This document shows positions 55,801 to 64,000 of a DNA stretch of 64,000 bases, piece by piece. Positions within the stretch are counted from its first letter, which is position 1, and each line of letters begins with the position of its first letter. The notes beneath the pieces were generated by a model. It worked only from the letters and a program-made list of their open reading frames with translations, was not told where the DNA came from and searched no databases. This DNA comes from Mesorhizobium sp. (lineage in GTDB: Bacteria; Pseudomonadota; Alphaproteobacteria; Rhizobiales; Rhizobiaceae): the NCBI RefSeq assembly GCF_017306545.1, contig NZ_JAFKID010000009.1, positions 1 through 64,000 of the forward strand, written 5' to 3'. A program made the translations under genes and the position numbers.

Positions 55801-55932
55801 GCGGCGACCGGCTACCTGTCGCGGGCGCTGCCGTTCCGCGAGGGCGAGCCCGGTGGCGACTACGACCATCTCGCCCGCGTGCTGGAATGGTCGGCCGGCG
55901 GCGAAGGCGACGAAGGGGGAGGCGACGAATGA
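52816..55932 (+). CDS. addB: Double-strand break repair protein AddB
   Basis: 1038 residues. Partner of AddA in the RecBCD-like AddAB helicase-nuclease. N-terminal helicase-like part begins IPSGAPFLETLARALL, with no GxGK(S/T) P-loop, as in the alphaproteobacterial subfamily. RecB-like nuclease near the C-terminus: GYADRVDLLAGGMADILDYKTGSTPSK. The Fe-S cysteines of Bacillus AddB are not seen. Start at 52816 overlaps the MurU-like stop. Confidence 0.94.
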   Translation: MSGRVLSIPSGAPFLETLARALLDGGLVPGFRFDGDPLALSDATIYVPTRRAARALRGVFAEVLGGKSAILPLIRPLGEFDEDEAAFDMEPPEAAAIPPPIAATERLLLLAPLVRAWKRRLPAHVAALFEEEVVVPASAADAVWLARDLCALMDEIETEGADWTKLAGLVEGNLAGWWQVTLDFLKIVTENWPALLAERDRSDPAARRSALIQLEAARLKRNPPAGPVIAAGSTGSIPATAELLATIAALPRGAVVLPGLDMTMDAVSFAAVTRAGAAPALLGHPQYGLAKLIGKLGVTRDEVGQLGTVETVLAQRAALVGEALRPAETTELWSETRGRFSIAEADQALSGITLIEAANEREEAAAIALALRQAAAEPGHRAALVTGDRALARRVSAELKRFGVMADDSGGTPLAGTPPATLLSLALEAALRPGDPVAILALLKHPLLALGMERSAVRHAAETVELVALRGGTGRPDIATLPALFTARLTRLATEQRQPFWLERLSARAIEQAEAMLGRSVAALEPLTALRGEPELDIRALVHASVTALEALGRDADGTLARLYDGDAGERLAELLRGLIAADASFTLAAGEAPDVFGALMATETVKPARGADKAIAIWGALEARLQHVDTLVIGGLNEGVWPRRPESDRFMSRLMKTGIELEPPERRIGLAAHDFQMAMGAQNVVLARAARSGDAPAVPSRWLQRLLTFTGPEQAKALRARGEKLLSWVRALDDGPRQDFAPRPEPKPPLSTRPTHFSVTEIETLRRDPYAIYARRILGLAALEPAIRDPGAAERGTLFHLILHRFSRDCANPAAPEALEALLAAGRACFAEAALPDDVQAVWWPRFAALAENIIEWERGRALDVARRHAEERAGKTVVGETGVTLSGYADRVDLLAGGMADILDYKTGSTPSKGQAHTLLSPQLALEGALLKRGAFAALGSREPSDLAFVRLKANGEVVQESILDYNRKPRSAADLSEEAWARLEKLLVHYQDAATGYLSRALPFREGEPGGDYDHLARVLEWSAGGEGDEGGGDE

Positions 55933-58900
55933 AACGCCGCTACCCCATACCGACCGACACCGCCCGCAGCCAGGCGCAGGCCGCCGACCCCGCCACCTCG
56001 GCCTGGGTGTCGGCCAATGCCGGCTCGGGCAAGACGCATGTGCTGGCGCAGCGGGTCATCCGGCTGCTGCTTTCCGGCACCGATCCGTCGCGGATTCTGT
56101 GCCTCACCTATACGCGCGCGGCGGCCGCCAACATGGCGAACCGCGTCTTTTCCACCCTGTCGGACTGGACGGCGCTGCCCGACGCGGAACTGGCGGAGCG
56201 CATAACCGCGCTGGAAGGCCGGCAACCGGGCGCGGCTACCATGCGCCGGGCGCGACGCCTGTTCGCCGAGGCGCTGGAGACGCCGGGCGGGCTGAAGATC
56301 CAGACCATCCACGCCTTCTGCGAATGGGTGCTGCACCAGTTCCCGCTGGAAGCCAACATCGCCGCGCATTTCGAGATGCTCGACCAGCAGATGGAGGCGG
56401 CCCTGTTCGCCGCCACCCGCCGCGACATGATCTCGGGCGCCGGTGCCGCTGCCGGCAGCGAACTGGCGGAAGCCTTCGCCACGGTGCTGGAGCGCGGCGG
56501 CGAAGCGGGGCTGGATGCGCTGCTTGCCGAAATCGTGCGCAAGCGCGACGGGTTGCGCGCCTTCATCGGCCAGATCGGCGGCGACGGCAGCGGTTTTTCA
56601 GCGCTGTTCGACGCCTTCGGTTTCGCGACTGGCGAAACGCCCACCGCGATCGCCGCTGGCCTGTGGCCGCTGCCCGGCTTTCCGCCGGCCTATCTGGAGA
56701 CGCTGGCGCTGGCTTGCCGCCGGCTGGGCGCCGCACGCACGCAGGACAGCCTTGTCACCGATGCCCAGGCCGCCTTCACCGAACCCGATCCGTTGCGCCG
56801 GCTCGGCCTGCTGGCGAAAGCGTTTCTCGGCGGCAAGGGCGAGCCCTACAAGCCGGGCTGGCTGTTCGGCAAGGCGCTGCTTGCCCAGATGCCGGACCTG
56901 CCCGAACGCTACCTGGAAGCCGCAGAGGCGATCATGGCGACCGGCGACCGGGTGGCGCTGCTTTCCATGCTGGAGGGCACGCGCGCGGCGCTGACCGTCG
57001 CCGACTGGCTGATCGCCCGTTACGAGCAGGTCAAGCGCGGCCGAGGCTTTCTCGACTTCAACGATCTGATTACCCGCACCGTCGGCCTGCTCGCGCGCGC
57101 CGACGCCGGGCCGTGGGTGCAGTACAAACTCGACCAGGGCATCGACCATATCCTGCTCGACGAGGCGCAGGACACCAGCCCCGACCAGTGGGAGGTGGTC
57201 AAGCGGCTGGCCGGAGATTTCTTCGCCGGTCTCGGCGCTCGCGACATCACCCGCACCGTCTTCGCCGTCGGCGACGAAAAACAGTCGATCTATTCCTTTC
57301 AAGGCGCGGCGCCTGATTCGTTCCACGACAGCCGCACGCTGTTTGCCGCCAACGCGCGCGGTGGCGGCGCGGCCTTCTCCGACCTGAAGCTCACCTGGTC
57401 GTTCCGCTCCACCGGCGACGTGCTGGCGGCGGTCGACCGCGTCTTCGCCGATGAGGCGGTACGGCGCGGCATCAGCCACGATCCCGATCCGCTCGACCAC
57501 AAGCCGATCCGCAACGACGCGCCGGGTTATGTCGAGGTCTGGCCCTCGCTCGGCGCCGAACAAGTGGAGGAACCGGACGACTGGACGCTGCCGGTCAACC
57601 ACGCCAGTGCGCCGGCCGTGCGGCTGGCCGAGACGATCGCCGCCACCGTCCGCCACTGGCTGCGCTCGGGCGAGGTGATCGAGGGCAAGGGGCGCAAGCT
57701 GAGGGCCGGCGACGTGGTGGTGCTGGTGCGCAAGCGCGACCGCTTCGTCCACGCGCTCGCCCGCAGCCTGAAGGAGAAGGGCATTCCGGTCGCCGGCGCC
57801 GACCGGCTGTCGCTGCCCGCCCATATCGCCGTGCAGGACCTGATCGCGCTCGGCCGCTTCCTGTTGCAGCCGCATGACGACCTGTCGCTGGCGGCGGTGC
57901 TGCGCTCGCCGGTCTTCGACGTGTCGGAGAAAACCCTGTTCGATCTCGCCAACGGACGTGCGCGTGGCGTCTCGTTGATCGCCGCCTTGCGGGCGAAAGC
58001 CGGTTCCGACGTGACGCTCGCGGCGATGGTAGCCCGGCTCGACGGCTGGGCCAACGAGGCGGCGTTCCGGCCGGTGTTCGAGTTCTATGCCGGCCTTTTG
58101 GCGCGCGACGGCGTGCGCCGGAAAATGATCGCGCGGCTCGGGCCGGAAGCCGGCGATATTCTTGACGAATTCCTCAACTTCGCGCTGGCCGAGGAGCGCA
58201 CCGGCCTGCCAGGGCTGGACGCCTTCCTGTCGACGCTGGAAAACGCCGGCCCCGAGATCAAGCGCGAGATGGACCAGACGCGCGACGAGGTGCGCATCAT
58301 GACCGTGCACGCCGCCAAGGGGCTGGAGGCGCCGGTCGTGTTCCTGGTCGACGGCGGTGCGGCACCCTTCAGCGACCAGCACCTGCCGCGCCTGATGCCC
58401 TTCGAAGCGCCGGCGCGCGCCGAATGGCGCGGCAAGGGTTTTCTGTGGCGCTCGGGTACCGATGTCGCCAACGGCTTTTCGCGCGGCGCCGCCGAACGAG
58501 CGAGGCAGTTGGCCGACGACGAATACCGCCGCCTGCTCTATGTCGGCATGACGCGCGCCGAGGACCGGCTGATCGTCGCCGGCTATCACGGCAAGCGCAA
58601 ACCGTCCGACGCGACCTGGCACGCGCTTGTGTCGCGCGCATTGGTTGATGCCGCGGAAACCGAGGAACGCCCGCATCCGGTGGACGGCGAGCCGGTGCAC
58701 CGCTTCCGCGCCAACGCCCTGCCGGCGCTGACAGGCGAGGCCAACGAAGCCGACGAAACGCCTAAGAATTTCGGCCCCGTGCCGGCGGCATTGTTCGAGC
58801 CTCTGCGCGAACTCGAAGACCTGCCGAAACCGCTGTCGCCGTCCGGCGCCTCGGCGCTGGTCGAAGCGGAAAAGGAGCCGGTGGCCGACCCGCGCTCGCC

Positions 58901-59450
58901 GGTGCTGGACGCCGAGGCCGAGCCGGGCTTCGCCGTGCAGCGCGGACTGGCGATGCATAAGCTGTTGCAGATGCTGCCCGGTCTTGCCGAAGAGGCGCGC
59001 GCGGACGCCGCCCGGCGTTATCTGGAGCGCGCCGGTGCCGGCTGGCCGGAGGCCGAGCGCGACAAGGCGCTGGCCGCCGTCGAGTCAATCCTGGCCGACC
59101 CACGCTTTGCGCCGCTGTTCGCATCCGGCTCACGCGCTGAAGTGTCGGTCGTCGGCACCATCGACTTGAAGGGCAAATCGCGCGCCGTCGCCGGCAAGAT
59201 CGACCGACTGGCGGTGACGGAGGCCGACGTGCTGATCGTCGATTTCAAGACCAACCGCCCGGCGCCGGCGACGCTGGAAGCCGTGCCACCGGCCTATGTC
59301 CTCCAGCTTGCGCTCTACCGGGGGCTGCTGAAACCGCTCTATCCCGACAAGGCGGTGCGCGCGGCGCTGCTGTTCACCGAGGCGCCGGGCCTCATCGAAC
59401 TGCCGGCCGAGGCGATGGACGCCGCCCTTGCCCGACTCACCGGCTCATGA
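55929..59450 (+). CDS. addA: Double-strand break repair helicase AddA
   Basis: 1173 residues. UvrD/Rep-type helicase with a C-terminal RecB nuclease. Walker A SANAGSGKTHVLAQRV (about 28-43); motif II LLDEAQDTSPDQWEV; motif V/VI HAAKGLEAPVVFL and LLYVGMTRAEDRL; nuclease motif KIDRLAVTEADVLIVDFKTN. Works with AddB at DNA ends. Coupled to addB by ATGA; 87 bases before trxA. Confidence 0.96.
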   Translation: MKRRYPIPTDTARSQAQAADPATSAWVSANAGSGKTHVLAQRVIRLLLSGTDPSRILCLTYTRAAAANMANRVFSTLSDWTALPDAELAERITALEGRQPGAATMRRARRLFAEALETPGGLKIQTIHAFCEWVLHQFPLEANIAAHFEMLDQQMEAALFAATRRDMISGAGAAAGSELAEAFATVLERGGEAGLDALLAEIVRKRDGLRAFIGQIGGDGSGFSALFDAFGFATGETPTAIAAGLWPLPGFPPAYLETLALACRRLGAARTQDSLVTDAQAAFTEPDPLRRLGLLAKAFLGGKGEPYKPGWLFGKALLAQMPDLPERYLEAAEAIMATGDRVALLSMLEGTRAALTVADWLIARYEQVKRGRGFLDFNDLITRTVGLLARADAGPWVQYKLDQGIDHILLDEAQDTSPDQWEVVKRLAGDFFAGLGARDITRTVFAVGDEKQSIYSFQGAAPDSFHDSRTLFAANARGGGAAFSDLKLTWSFRSTGDVLAAVDRVFADEAVRRGISHDPDPLDHKPIRNDAPGYVEVWPSLGAEQVEEPDDWTLPVNHASAPAVRLAETIAATVRHWLRSGEVIEGKGRKLRAGDVVVLVRKRDRFVHALARSLKEKGIPVAGADRLSLPAHIAVQDLIALGRFLLQPHDDLSLAAVLRSPVFDVSEKTLFDLANGRARGVSLIAALRAKAGSDVTLAAMVARLDGWANEAAFRPVFEFYAGLLARDGVRRKMIARLGPEAGDILDEFLNFALAEERTGLPGLDAFLSTLENAGPEIKREMDQTRDEVRIMTVHAAKGLEAPVVFLVDGGAAPFSDQHLPRLMPFEAPARAEWRGKGFLWRSGTDVANGFSRGAAERARQLADDEYRRLLYVGMTRAEDRLIVAGYHGKRKPSDATWHALVSRALVDAAETEERPHPVDGEPVHRFRANALPALTGEANEADETPKNFGPVPAALFEPLRELEDLPKPLSPSGASALVEAEKEPVADPRSPVLDAEAEPGFAVQRGLAMHKLLQMLPGLAEEARADAARRYLERAGAGWPEAERDKALAAVESILADPRFAPLFASGSRAEVSVVGTIDLKGKSRAVAGKIDRLAVTEADVLIVDFKTNRPAPATLEAVPPAYVLQLALYRGLLKPLYPDKAVRAALLFTEAPGLIELPAEAMDAALARLTGS

Positions 59451-59537
59451 CACAAGACCTGCCGAGATTTGCTTGAACAACGGCGCCGCAGCCACCACAT
59501 CTGGCACAACCTGTCCAACCCGAAAGGATTTTCGTCC

Positions 59538-59861
59538 ATGGCCACCGTCAAGGTCGACAACAGCAACTTCCGCACCGACGTGCTCGAAGCCAAGGAGCCC
59601 GTCGTCGTCGATTTCTGGGCGGAGTGGTGCGGCCCCTGCAAGATGATCGGCCCGTCGCTGGAAGAGATCGCCACCGAGCTCAGCGGCAAGGTCAAGGTCG
59701 CCAAGCTCAACATCGACGAGAACCCGGAGCTTGCCGCGCAGTTCGGCGTCCGCTCCATCCCGACGCTGATGATCTTCAAGGGCGGCGAAGTGGCCGACAT
59801 CAAGGTCGGCGCCGCGCCCAAGACCGCGCTGTCGCACTGGATCGGCGGCGCCGTCGCCTGA
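59538..59861 (+). CDS. trxA: Thioredoxin
   Basis: 107 residues. WCGPC active site at 30-34 ([14 protein letters not shown]), conserved Lys in AKLNIDENP and cis-Pro in [19 protein letters not shown] ahead of the ATG at 59538. Intrinsic terminator at 59886. Classical alphaproteobacterial addB-addA-trxA order. Confidence 0.97.
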   Translation: MATVKVDNSNFRTDVLEAKEPVVVDFWAEWCGPCKMIGPSLEEIATELSGKVKVAKLNIDENPELAAQFGVRSIPTLMIFKGGEVADIKVGAAPKTALSHWIGGAVA

Positions 59862-59885
59862 TCCTTTTATCCAACGATTTTCGAG

Positions 59886-59912
59886 AAGCCCGGCCGTCGC
59901 GCCGGGCTTTTT
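59886..59912 (+). terminator. Intrinsic terminator after trxA
   Basis: AAGCCCGGC-CGTCGC-GCCGGGCTT, 9-bp stem, followed by further T's to TTTTTG. 25 bases after the trxA stop. Confidence 0.92.
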
Positions 59913-60014
59913 GTTTTGACGGATCGGCGCTGGCGGGATCGAAACATTGCTCGTGGTCCTGACGGTCGGCCAGGCAGGCGTCTTTGCTGAGCCGACAAGA
60001 CAAGGAGCACCGCC

Positions 60015-60296
60015 ATGACCACAGAAGCCAAAGCCACCGTCTTCGTCGATAACGAGCGCGTCGTCGTCACCGAATGGCGCTTCGCCCCCGGCGCCAGCAC
60101 AGGCTGGCATCGCCACGGCCACGACTATGTCGTGGTGCCGCTGATGGACGGCAAGCTGAAGCTGCTGACCGCCGAGGGCGAAAGCTTCGGCGAGATGAAG
60201 GCGGGAATTCCCTATTTCCGCAAGGAGGGCGTCGAGCACGAAGTGGTCAACGCCAACGAGACGGAATACGCTTTCATCGAAATCGAACTGAAGTAA
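60015..60296 (+). CDS. Cupin domain-containing protein
   Basis: 93 residues, a single cupin. Motif 1 GWHRHGHDYVVVPLMDGKLKL (about 30-50) with two His and Asp rather than Glu; motif 2 reduced (FRKEGVEHEVVNANE), with its His. Metal binding is plausible; substrate unknown. Own ribosome site AAGGAG. Its 52-base distance to the TauE gene suggests co-transcription. Confidence 0.85.
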   Translation: MTTEAKATVFVDNERVVVTEWRFAPGASTGWHRHGHDYVVVPLMDGKLKLLTAEGESFGEMKAGIPYFRKEGVEHEVVNANETEYAFIEIELK

Positions 60297-60348
60297 GCGG
60301 CCCGATGCCGAAGCGTCCGTCCTGCCGCCAAAGCGGCTACCGGCACCG

Positions 60349-61116
60349 ATGAGCGCACAGGCCCTTTGCGCGTTCCTCGCGCTCGCCGGCATCGCTGCCT
60401 ATGTGCAGACCGTCACCGGCTTCGCCTTCGGCCTGGTCATGATGGGCTTCATCGCGCTTTTCGGCCTGCTGCCGCTTCCCGACGCGGCGGCGATGGTGGG
60501 CGTGCTCACCCTCGTCAACGCCACGCAGATGATGCTGCATGGCGGTCGTCACCACGTCGCCTGGCACGAGCTTCGCCTCGTGCTCTCGGCCAGCCTGCCG
60601 GCGCTCGTGGTCGGCTACTTCCTGCTGGAGTGGTTGGCCGACACCCGCGCCGACGCCCTGCGTGTCGCGCTCGGCCTGGTCATCATGGCTTCCAGCCTGC
60701 AACTGGCGGTGCAACGCAAATCCCTCGACCGGCCCTCGACGGATCGCAGCTTCGTCGGCTTCGGCATCGTTTCGGGCATCATGGGCGGGCTGTTCTCGAC
60801 CGGCGGGCCGCCGCTGGTCTATCACTTCTACCGGCAGCCGATGCCCGTCGCCCGCATCCGCGAAACCCTCGTCGCCGCTTTCGGCACCGCGCAGGTGGTA
60901 CGGCTTTCGCTGGTGGCCGCCACCGGCAACATACCGCCGCCCTCGACGCTGGCCGGCGTCGCCGCCGTCCCGATCGTCATGGTCTTGACCTATGCCGCCC
61001 GGCGCTGGCCGCCGCCCTTGCCGGACAAGGTGCTCAAGATGATCGTCTTCGTGCTGCTGTTCCTGTCCGGCCTGTCACTGGCCCTGCCGGCGGCGCTGCG
61101 GCTGCTGGCGGGTTGA
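60349..61116 (+). CDS. Sulfite exporter TauE/SafE family permease
   Basis: 255 residues with seven to eight hydrophobic segments; two related halves each carrying a FAFGLVMMGF / GFGIVSGIMGGLFSTGGPPLVYHFYR motif typical of the family. Inner-membrane exporter or importer of sulfur-containing anions or other organic anions; substrate cannot be told. Followed by a repeat and the convergent folC. Confidence 0.85.
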   Translation: MSAQALCAFLALAGIAAYVQTVTGFAFGLVMMGFIALFGLLPLPDAAAMVGVLTLVNATQMMLHGGRHHVAWHELRLVLSASLPALVVGYFLLEWLADTRADALRVALGLVIMASSLQLAVQRKSLDRPSTDRSFVGFGIVSGIMGGLFSTGGPPLVYHFYRQPMPVARIRETLVAAFGTAQVVRLSLVAATGNIPPPSTLAGVAAVPIVMVLTYAARRWPPPLPDKVLKMIVFVLLFLSGLSLALPAALRLLAG

Positions 61117-61140
61117 GTGCCCTGAGTTTCGTCCGTAGGC

Positions 61141-61270
61141 GCCGCCCCTCACCTGCCTGCCGGCATCCTCTCCCCGTAAACGGGGCGAGGAGAGAAGCGG
61201 CGGCGTTGCAGCCAATCTCCTTCTCCCCGTTTACGGGGAGAGGGTCCCGGCAGGGGGATGAGGGGCGGCG
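61141..61270. repeat. Palindromic intergenic repeat (family A)
   Basis: GCCGCCCCTCACCTGCCTGCCGG...CTCCCCGTAAACGGGGCGAGG at left and CTTCTCCCCGTTTACGGGGAG...CCCGGCAGGGGGATGAGGGGCGGC at right: a long inverted repeat around 61200. It fills the convergent gap between the TauE gene and folC. Confidence 0.75.
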
Positions 61271-61300
61271 CTGACGGATCGTCAGAGCCGCCAACGCTGG

Positions 61301-62632
61301 TTACACCGGCGGCGTGCCGTTCTCGGCCAGTACGGCGCCTGCCAGATAAAGCGAGCCGCCGATCAGGATGCGCGGCGGCACCTCGTCCTCGCCCAACGTG
61401 TCGCGCAGCAGCATCAGCGCCGCCGCCACCGAGCTGACCGGCTCGGCCGACAATCCGGCTTCCGTCGCGCGCACCGCCAGTTCGTCGTTCGGCACGCTGG
61501 ATTCGCTCATCGACACCGGCACCGTATAGACGTGCCGGACCAGCCCCTTGAAGGCGCTGAAATAGCCGGACTGATCCTTGGTGTTGATCATGCCGGCGAT
61601 CATGTAGAGGGGCCGCGGGCTTCTTTCCTCCTGCTCGGCCAGGGCTTCCGCGATGACCATGCCGGCGCCCGGATTGTGGCCGCCGTCCAGCCATATCTCG
61701 GCGCCGGCCGGAGCCAGGTCGACGAGCCTCCCCTGCGTCAGTCTCTGCATGCGGCCGGGCCAGGCGACCGCCGTCATCGCCCGGTCGACCGCCCGTTCGC
61801 TTATGGCGAAGCCGGCCGCCTTGACGCCGGCGATGGCGGCGGCGGCATTGGCGAACTGGTGCCGGCCGGGCAGGCGCGGCGGCGTCAGGTCCATCAGTCC
61901 GTCCTCGTCCTGGTAGACCATGCGGCCGTTCTCGCCATAGGCGAGAAAATCCTGCCCGTAGACGAGAAGCGGGCAATCGAGCCGTTCGGCGGTTTCGACA
62001 AGCACCTCGCGCGCGGCGTCGAACTCCTGCTGGCCGACGACGGCCGGGCAGCCGCGCTTGAAGATGCCGGCCTTTTCGGCGGCGATCAGTTCGACGCGGT
62101 CGCCGAGATAGGCCTCGTGGTCGAGCGAGATCGGCATGACGACGGAGACGGCCGGCCGCTTGACGACATTGGTGGCGTCGAAGCGCCCGCCCAACCCGAC
62201 CTCGATAATCGCGGCATCCGCCGGATGCTCGGAAAACAGCACGAAGCCCACGGCGGTGAGGATTTCAAAGACGGTGATGGTCTGGCCGGCATTGGCCTCG
62301 GCGACGCGGTGGATCGCCTCGGCGAAGACGCGGTCATCGACCAGCCGGCCGCCGCCGGGCGCGGCCAGCCGGTAGCGCTCGTGCCAATGGACGAGGTGCG
62401 GCGAGGTGTGGACGTGGACCTTATAGCCGGCCTCCTCCAGCAGCGCGCGCGTGAATGCGGCGCAGGAGCCCTTGCCGTTGGTGCCGGCGATGTGGATGAC
62501 CGGCGGCAGCCGGTCCTGCGGATTGCCGAGCTTCTCCAGCAGGCGCGAAACCCGCTCGAGCGACAGGTCGAACCCCTTCGGGTGCAGCGCCATCAGGCGC
62601 TCGATTTCGAGGTCGGCGGACAGGGTGGTCAT
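61301..62632 (-). CDS. folC: Bifunctional folylpolyglutamate synthase / dihydrofolate synthase
   Basis: 443 residues. Adds glutamate to dihydropteroate and to folates. Mur-ligase fold: P-loop HIAGTNGKGSCAAF (about 47-60), TSPHLVHWHERY, EVGLGGRFDATNV and LDHEAYLG, then WLDGGHNPGAG. N-terminal LEKLGNPQDRLPPVIH is typical. Downstream of accD in the trpA-accD-folC order. Confidence 0.96.
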   Translation of the reverse strand: MTTLSADLEIERLMALHPKGFDLSLERVSRLLEKLGNPQDRLPPVIHIAGTNGKGSCAAFTRALLEEAGYKVHVHTSPHLVHWHERYRLAAPGGGRLVDDRVFAEAIHRVAEANAGQTITVFEILTAVGFVLFSEHPADAAIIEVGLGGRFDATNVVKRPAVSVVMPISLDHEAYLGDRVELIAAEKAGIFKRGCPAVVGQQEFDAAREVLVETAERLDCPLLVYGQDFLAYGENGRMVYQDEDGLMDLTPPRLPGRHQFANAAAAIAGVKAAGFAISERAVDRAMTAVAWPGRMQRLTQGRLVDLAPAGAEIWLDGGHNPGAGMVIAEALAEQEERSPRPLYMIAGMINTKDQSGYFSAFKGLVRHVYTVPVSMSESSVPNDELAVRATEAGLSAEPVSSVAAALMLLRDTLGEDEVPPRILIGGSLYLAGAVLAENGTPPV

Positions 62633-62689
62633 GGACTGTTCCCAGGGCGGCTCCGGTCTTCACGGAATCGGCAGGACCGCTCTATTTCC

Positions 62690-62748
62690 TATTTGCCGCA
62701 TCCCGGACGCAAAGCCGTTTCACACTCTTGCTGGAAATGCTCTAGGCG
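62690..62748. repeat. Rhizobial intergenic repeat fragment (family D-like)
   Basis: ATTTGCCGCATCCCGGACGC then AAAGCCGTTTCACACTC and CTGGAAATGCTCTAGG. It resembles the end of 14818-14905. Lies in the 162-base space between accD and folC. Confidence 0.45.
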
Positions 62749-62794
62749 CGGCCAGGGCCGGGCACCGTCGTCGTTGCGGCAGGCTTTGTCCCAA

Positions 62795-63721
62795 TCAGGC
62801 CGAGGGACGCGGCGCTTCCGGCTTGGCGACGGCCGGCGGCGGGATTTCGGGCGCGGCCGGCTTTTCCTCCGCCGGCACCTTCATCAGAAGCTTGAGCAGG
62901 TTGGCCACCGTCTTCTTCATCTCCAGCCGCGAGACGACCATATCGACCATGCCGTGCTCCATCAGGTACTCGGCGCGCTGGAAGCCGTCCGGCAGTTTTT
63001 CGCGGATGGTCTGTTCGATGACGCGCGGGCCGGCGAAGCCGATCAGCGCGCCCGGCTCGGCGATGTGGACATCGCCCAGCATGGCGTAGGATGCCGTCAC
63101 GCCGCCGGTGGTCGGGTTGGTGAGCACGACGATATAGGGCAGGCCGGCTTCCTTCAGCCGATCGACGGCGACGGTGGTGCGCGGCAGTTGCATCAGCGAC
63201 AAAATGCCTTCCTGCATGCGCGCGCCGCCCGATGCGGCGAACAGGATGAGCGGCCGCCTGCGCATCACCGCCGTCTCGAAGGCGTGGACGATCGCCTCGC
63301 CGGCGGCCATGCCGAGCGAGCCGCCCATGAAGGCGAAGTCCTGCACGGTGACGACGACCGGCAGGCCGTCGATGGTGCCGGCGGCGTTCAGGATGGCATC
63401 CTCGAGGCTGGTCTTGGCCTTGGCTTCCTTGAGGCGGTCCGTATAGCGCTTCTCGTCGCGGAATTTCAGCGGGTCCTGCATCACCTTGGGGTTCTCGACG
63501 ACGTCGTATTTGCCGCCGTCGAAGAAGAATTTCAGCCGCTCCTTGGCCGAGATCTTCATGTGATGGCCGGAGGACGGAATGACGAACTGGTTCCCTTCGA
63601 GGTCCTTGTGAAAGACCATCTCGCCCGTCTCGGGGTCCTTGACCCACAGGTTTTCCGGCACGTCGCGCCGGCCGAGCATGGAATTGATCTTCGGGCGGAC
63701 GAAATTGGTGATCCAGTTCAT
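62795..63721 (-). CDS. accD: Acetyl-CoA carboxylase carboxyltransferase subunit beta, zinc cysteines replaced
   Basis: 308 residues. Transfers the carboxyl group from biotin to acetyl-CoA with AccA. Crotonase-like body intact: [54 protein letters not shown]. In the N-terminal zinc ribbon all four Cys of E. coli AccD (27, 30, 46, 49) are replaced: KDPETG (28-33) and VIPSSGHHM (47-55). C-terminal tail is Pro/Ala-rich ([17 protein letters not shown]). Downstream of trpA on the same strand. Confidence 0.95.
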   Translation of the reverse strand: MNWITNFVRPKINSMLGRRDVPENLWVKDPETGEMVFHKDLEGNQFVIPSSGHHMKISAKERLKFFFDGGKYDVVENPKVMQDPLKFRDEKRYTDRLKEAKAKTSLEDAILNAAGTIDGLPVVVTVQDFAFMGGSLGMAAGEAIVHAFETAVMRRRPLILFAASGGARMQEGILSLMQLPRTTVAVDRLKEAGLPYIVVLTNPTTGGVTASYAMLGDVHIAEPGALIGFAGPRVIEQTIREKLPDGFQRAEYLMEHGMVDMVVSRLEMKKTVANLLKLLMKVPAEEKPAAPEIPPPAVAKPEAPRPSA

Positions 63722-63757
63722 GGCTGAACTCCTGTCTGTCGCAGGGAGGTAGGAAAA

Positions 63758-64000
63758 TTATTCGGCGGCGGCAAGGCGCGCCTGCCGCACGCCCTGTGCC
63801 AGCCCGCCGACCAGCGTGGCCACCGCCTCTGCCGGATCGGCAACCTTTTCGCCTTTCGGTCCGAGCACGTTGGCGACCGCGTTGACGATCGCCGTGCCGA
63901 CCACCACGCCGTCGGCCGAAGCGCCGATGGCACGCGCCTGTTCCGCAGTCTTGACGCCGAAGCCGACGCAGACCGGCAGCGCCGTGTGTCCCTTGATGCG
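63758..64000 (-). CDS. trpA: Tryptophan synthase subunit alpha, 3' part
   Basis: The last 80 codons are inside the window; the gene continues beyond 64000. [18 protein letters not shown] and [14 protein letters not shown] carry the late phosphate-binding Gly-rich loop of the TIM barrel. It cleaves indole-3-glycerol phosphate. Stop TAA at 63758-63760; accD starts 36 bases later. Confidence 0.93.
   Translation of the reverse strand, partial: RIKGHTALPVCVGFGVKTAEQARAIGASADGVVVGTAIVNAVANVLGPKGEKVADPAEAVATLVGGLAQGVRQARLAAAE

Noticed and set aside
52816..55932. AddB judged broken because no P-loop is seen at its N-terminus
   Set aside because: A degenerate ATP site is usual for the alphaproteobacterial AddB subfamily; length, coupling to addA and the nuclease motif are intact.
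61532..63727. A 731-codon plus-strand frame across folC and accD
   Set aside because: Antisense to two clear genes and crossing their spacer; Asp/Gly/Val-rich shadow composition without any family motif.

Overview
The window looks like chromosomal DNA of a high-GC alphaproteobacterium of the Hyphomicrobiales (Rhizobiales), closest in character to Mesorhizobium/Phyllobacteriaceae. The reasons are gene content and order: chvI-chvG followed by a short hprK, EIIA-Man, HPr and ahcY; a complete inositol (iol) cluster with a rhizobial-type GGAA-N6-TTCC motif; hslVU with a UPF0314 gene; trpA-accD-folC near trxA-addA-addB; an Irr-type iron box; and several families of rhizobial intergenic hairpin repeats. 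I saw no rRNA, tRNA, transposase, integrase, prophage or CRISPR array.

Layout. 0-5.1 kb (minus): an iron cluster transcribed irpA-like imelysin, bfd, bfr, di-heme DHOR, second imelysin, behind an Irr-box palindrome at 5362-5380. 5.6-8.2 kb: a ferredoxin-reductase-type flavoprotein (+) and gabT (-). 8.5-13.7 kb (+): an RND efflux operon with two adaptor lipoproteins and one pump. 13.7-20.7 kb (-): iolR, iolC/J, iolD, iolE, a small membrane protein, iolB. 20.9-25.1 kb (+): a sugar/inositol ABC transporter and a Gfo/Idh/MocA dehydrogenase. 25.3-27.6 kb (-): iolG, then a class I DAHP synthase behind an aromatic-rich leader peptide and attenuator. 27.7-31.8 kb (-): DUF1402 protein, hslU, UPF0314, GNAT, hslV. 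32.0-37.7 kb (+): hisB-DUF2628-hisH-DUF1330-hisA-arginase-like-hisF-hisE-coaA. 37.8-40.1 kb: alkB, an AT-rich two-gene insert (a one-helix membrane protein and a stand-alone GT51-type transglycosylase), arfB. 40.3-47.8 kb: pckA (-), then chvI, chvG, hprK, EIIA, HPr, ahcY (+). 48.0-59.5 kb (+): divL, tsaE-kinase fusion, MurU-like, addB, addA, trxA. 60.0-61.1 kb: a cupin protein and a TauE/SafE permease. 61.3-64.0 kb (-): folC, accD and the 3' end of trpA.

How it fits together. The iron cluster couples ferritin storage (Bfr), its reductase partner (Bfd) and periplasmic imelysin/di-heme proteins under probable Irr control. The iol genes and transporter form one regulon: three near-identical palindromes lie 50-76 bases ahead of iolC, the binding-protein gene and iolG. 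The most striking regulatory structure is the leader 26432-26598: a 25-codon, probably leaderless ORF with Phe-Trp-Tyr-Phe-Ser-Tyr, and four segments able to form mutually exclusive hairpins ahead of DAHP synthase. The ChvI/ChvG, HprK-EIIA-HPr and pckA neighbourhood links envelope/acid sensing, an incomplete PTS and gluconeogenesis. The most foreign-looking DNA is the AT-rich cassette at 38.4-39.7 kb. A 200-bp palindromic repeat at 2684-2883 lies inside the open 5' part of the DHOR gene, just ahead of its signal-peptide-like core.
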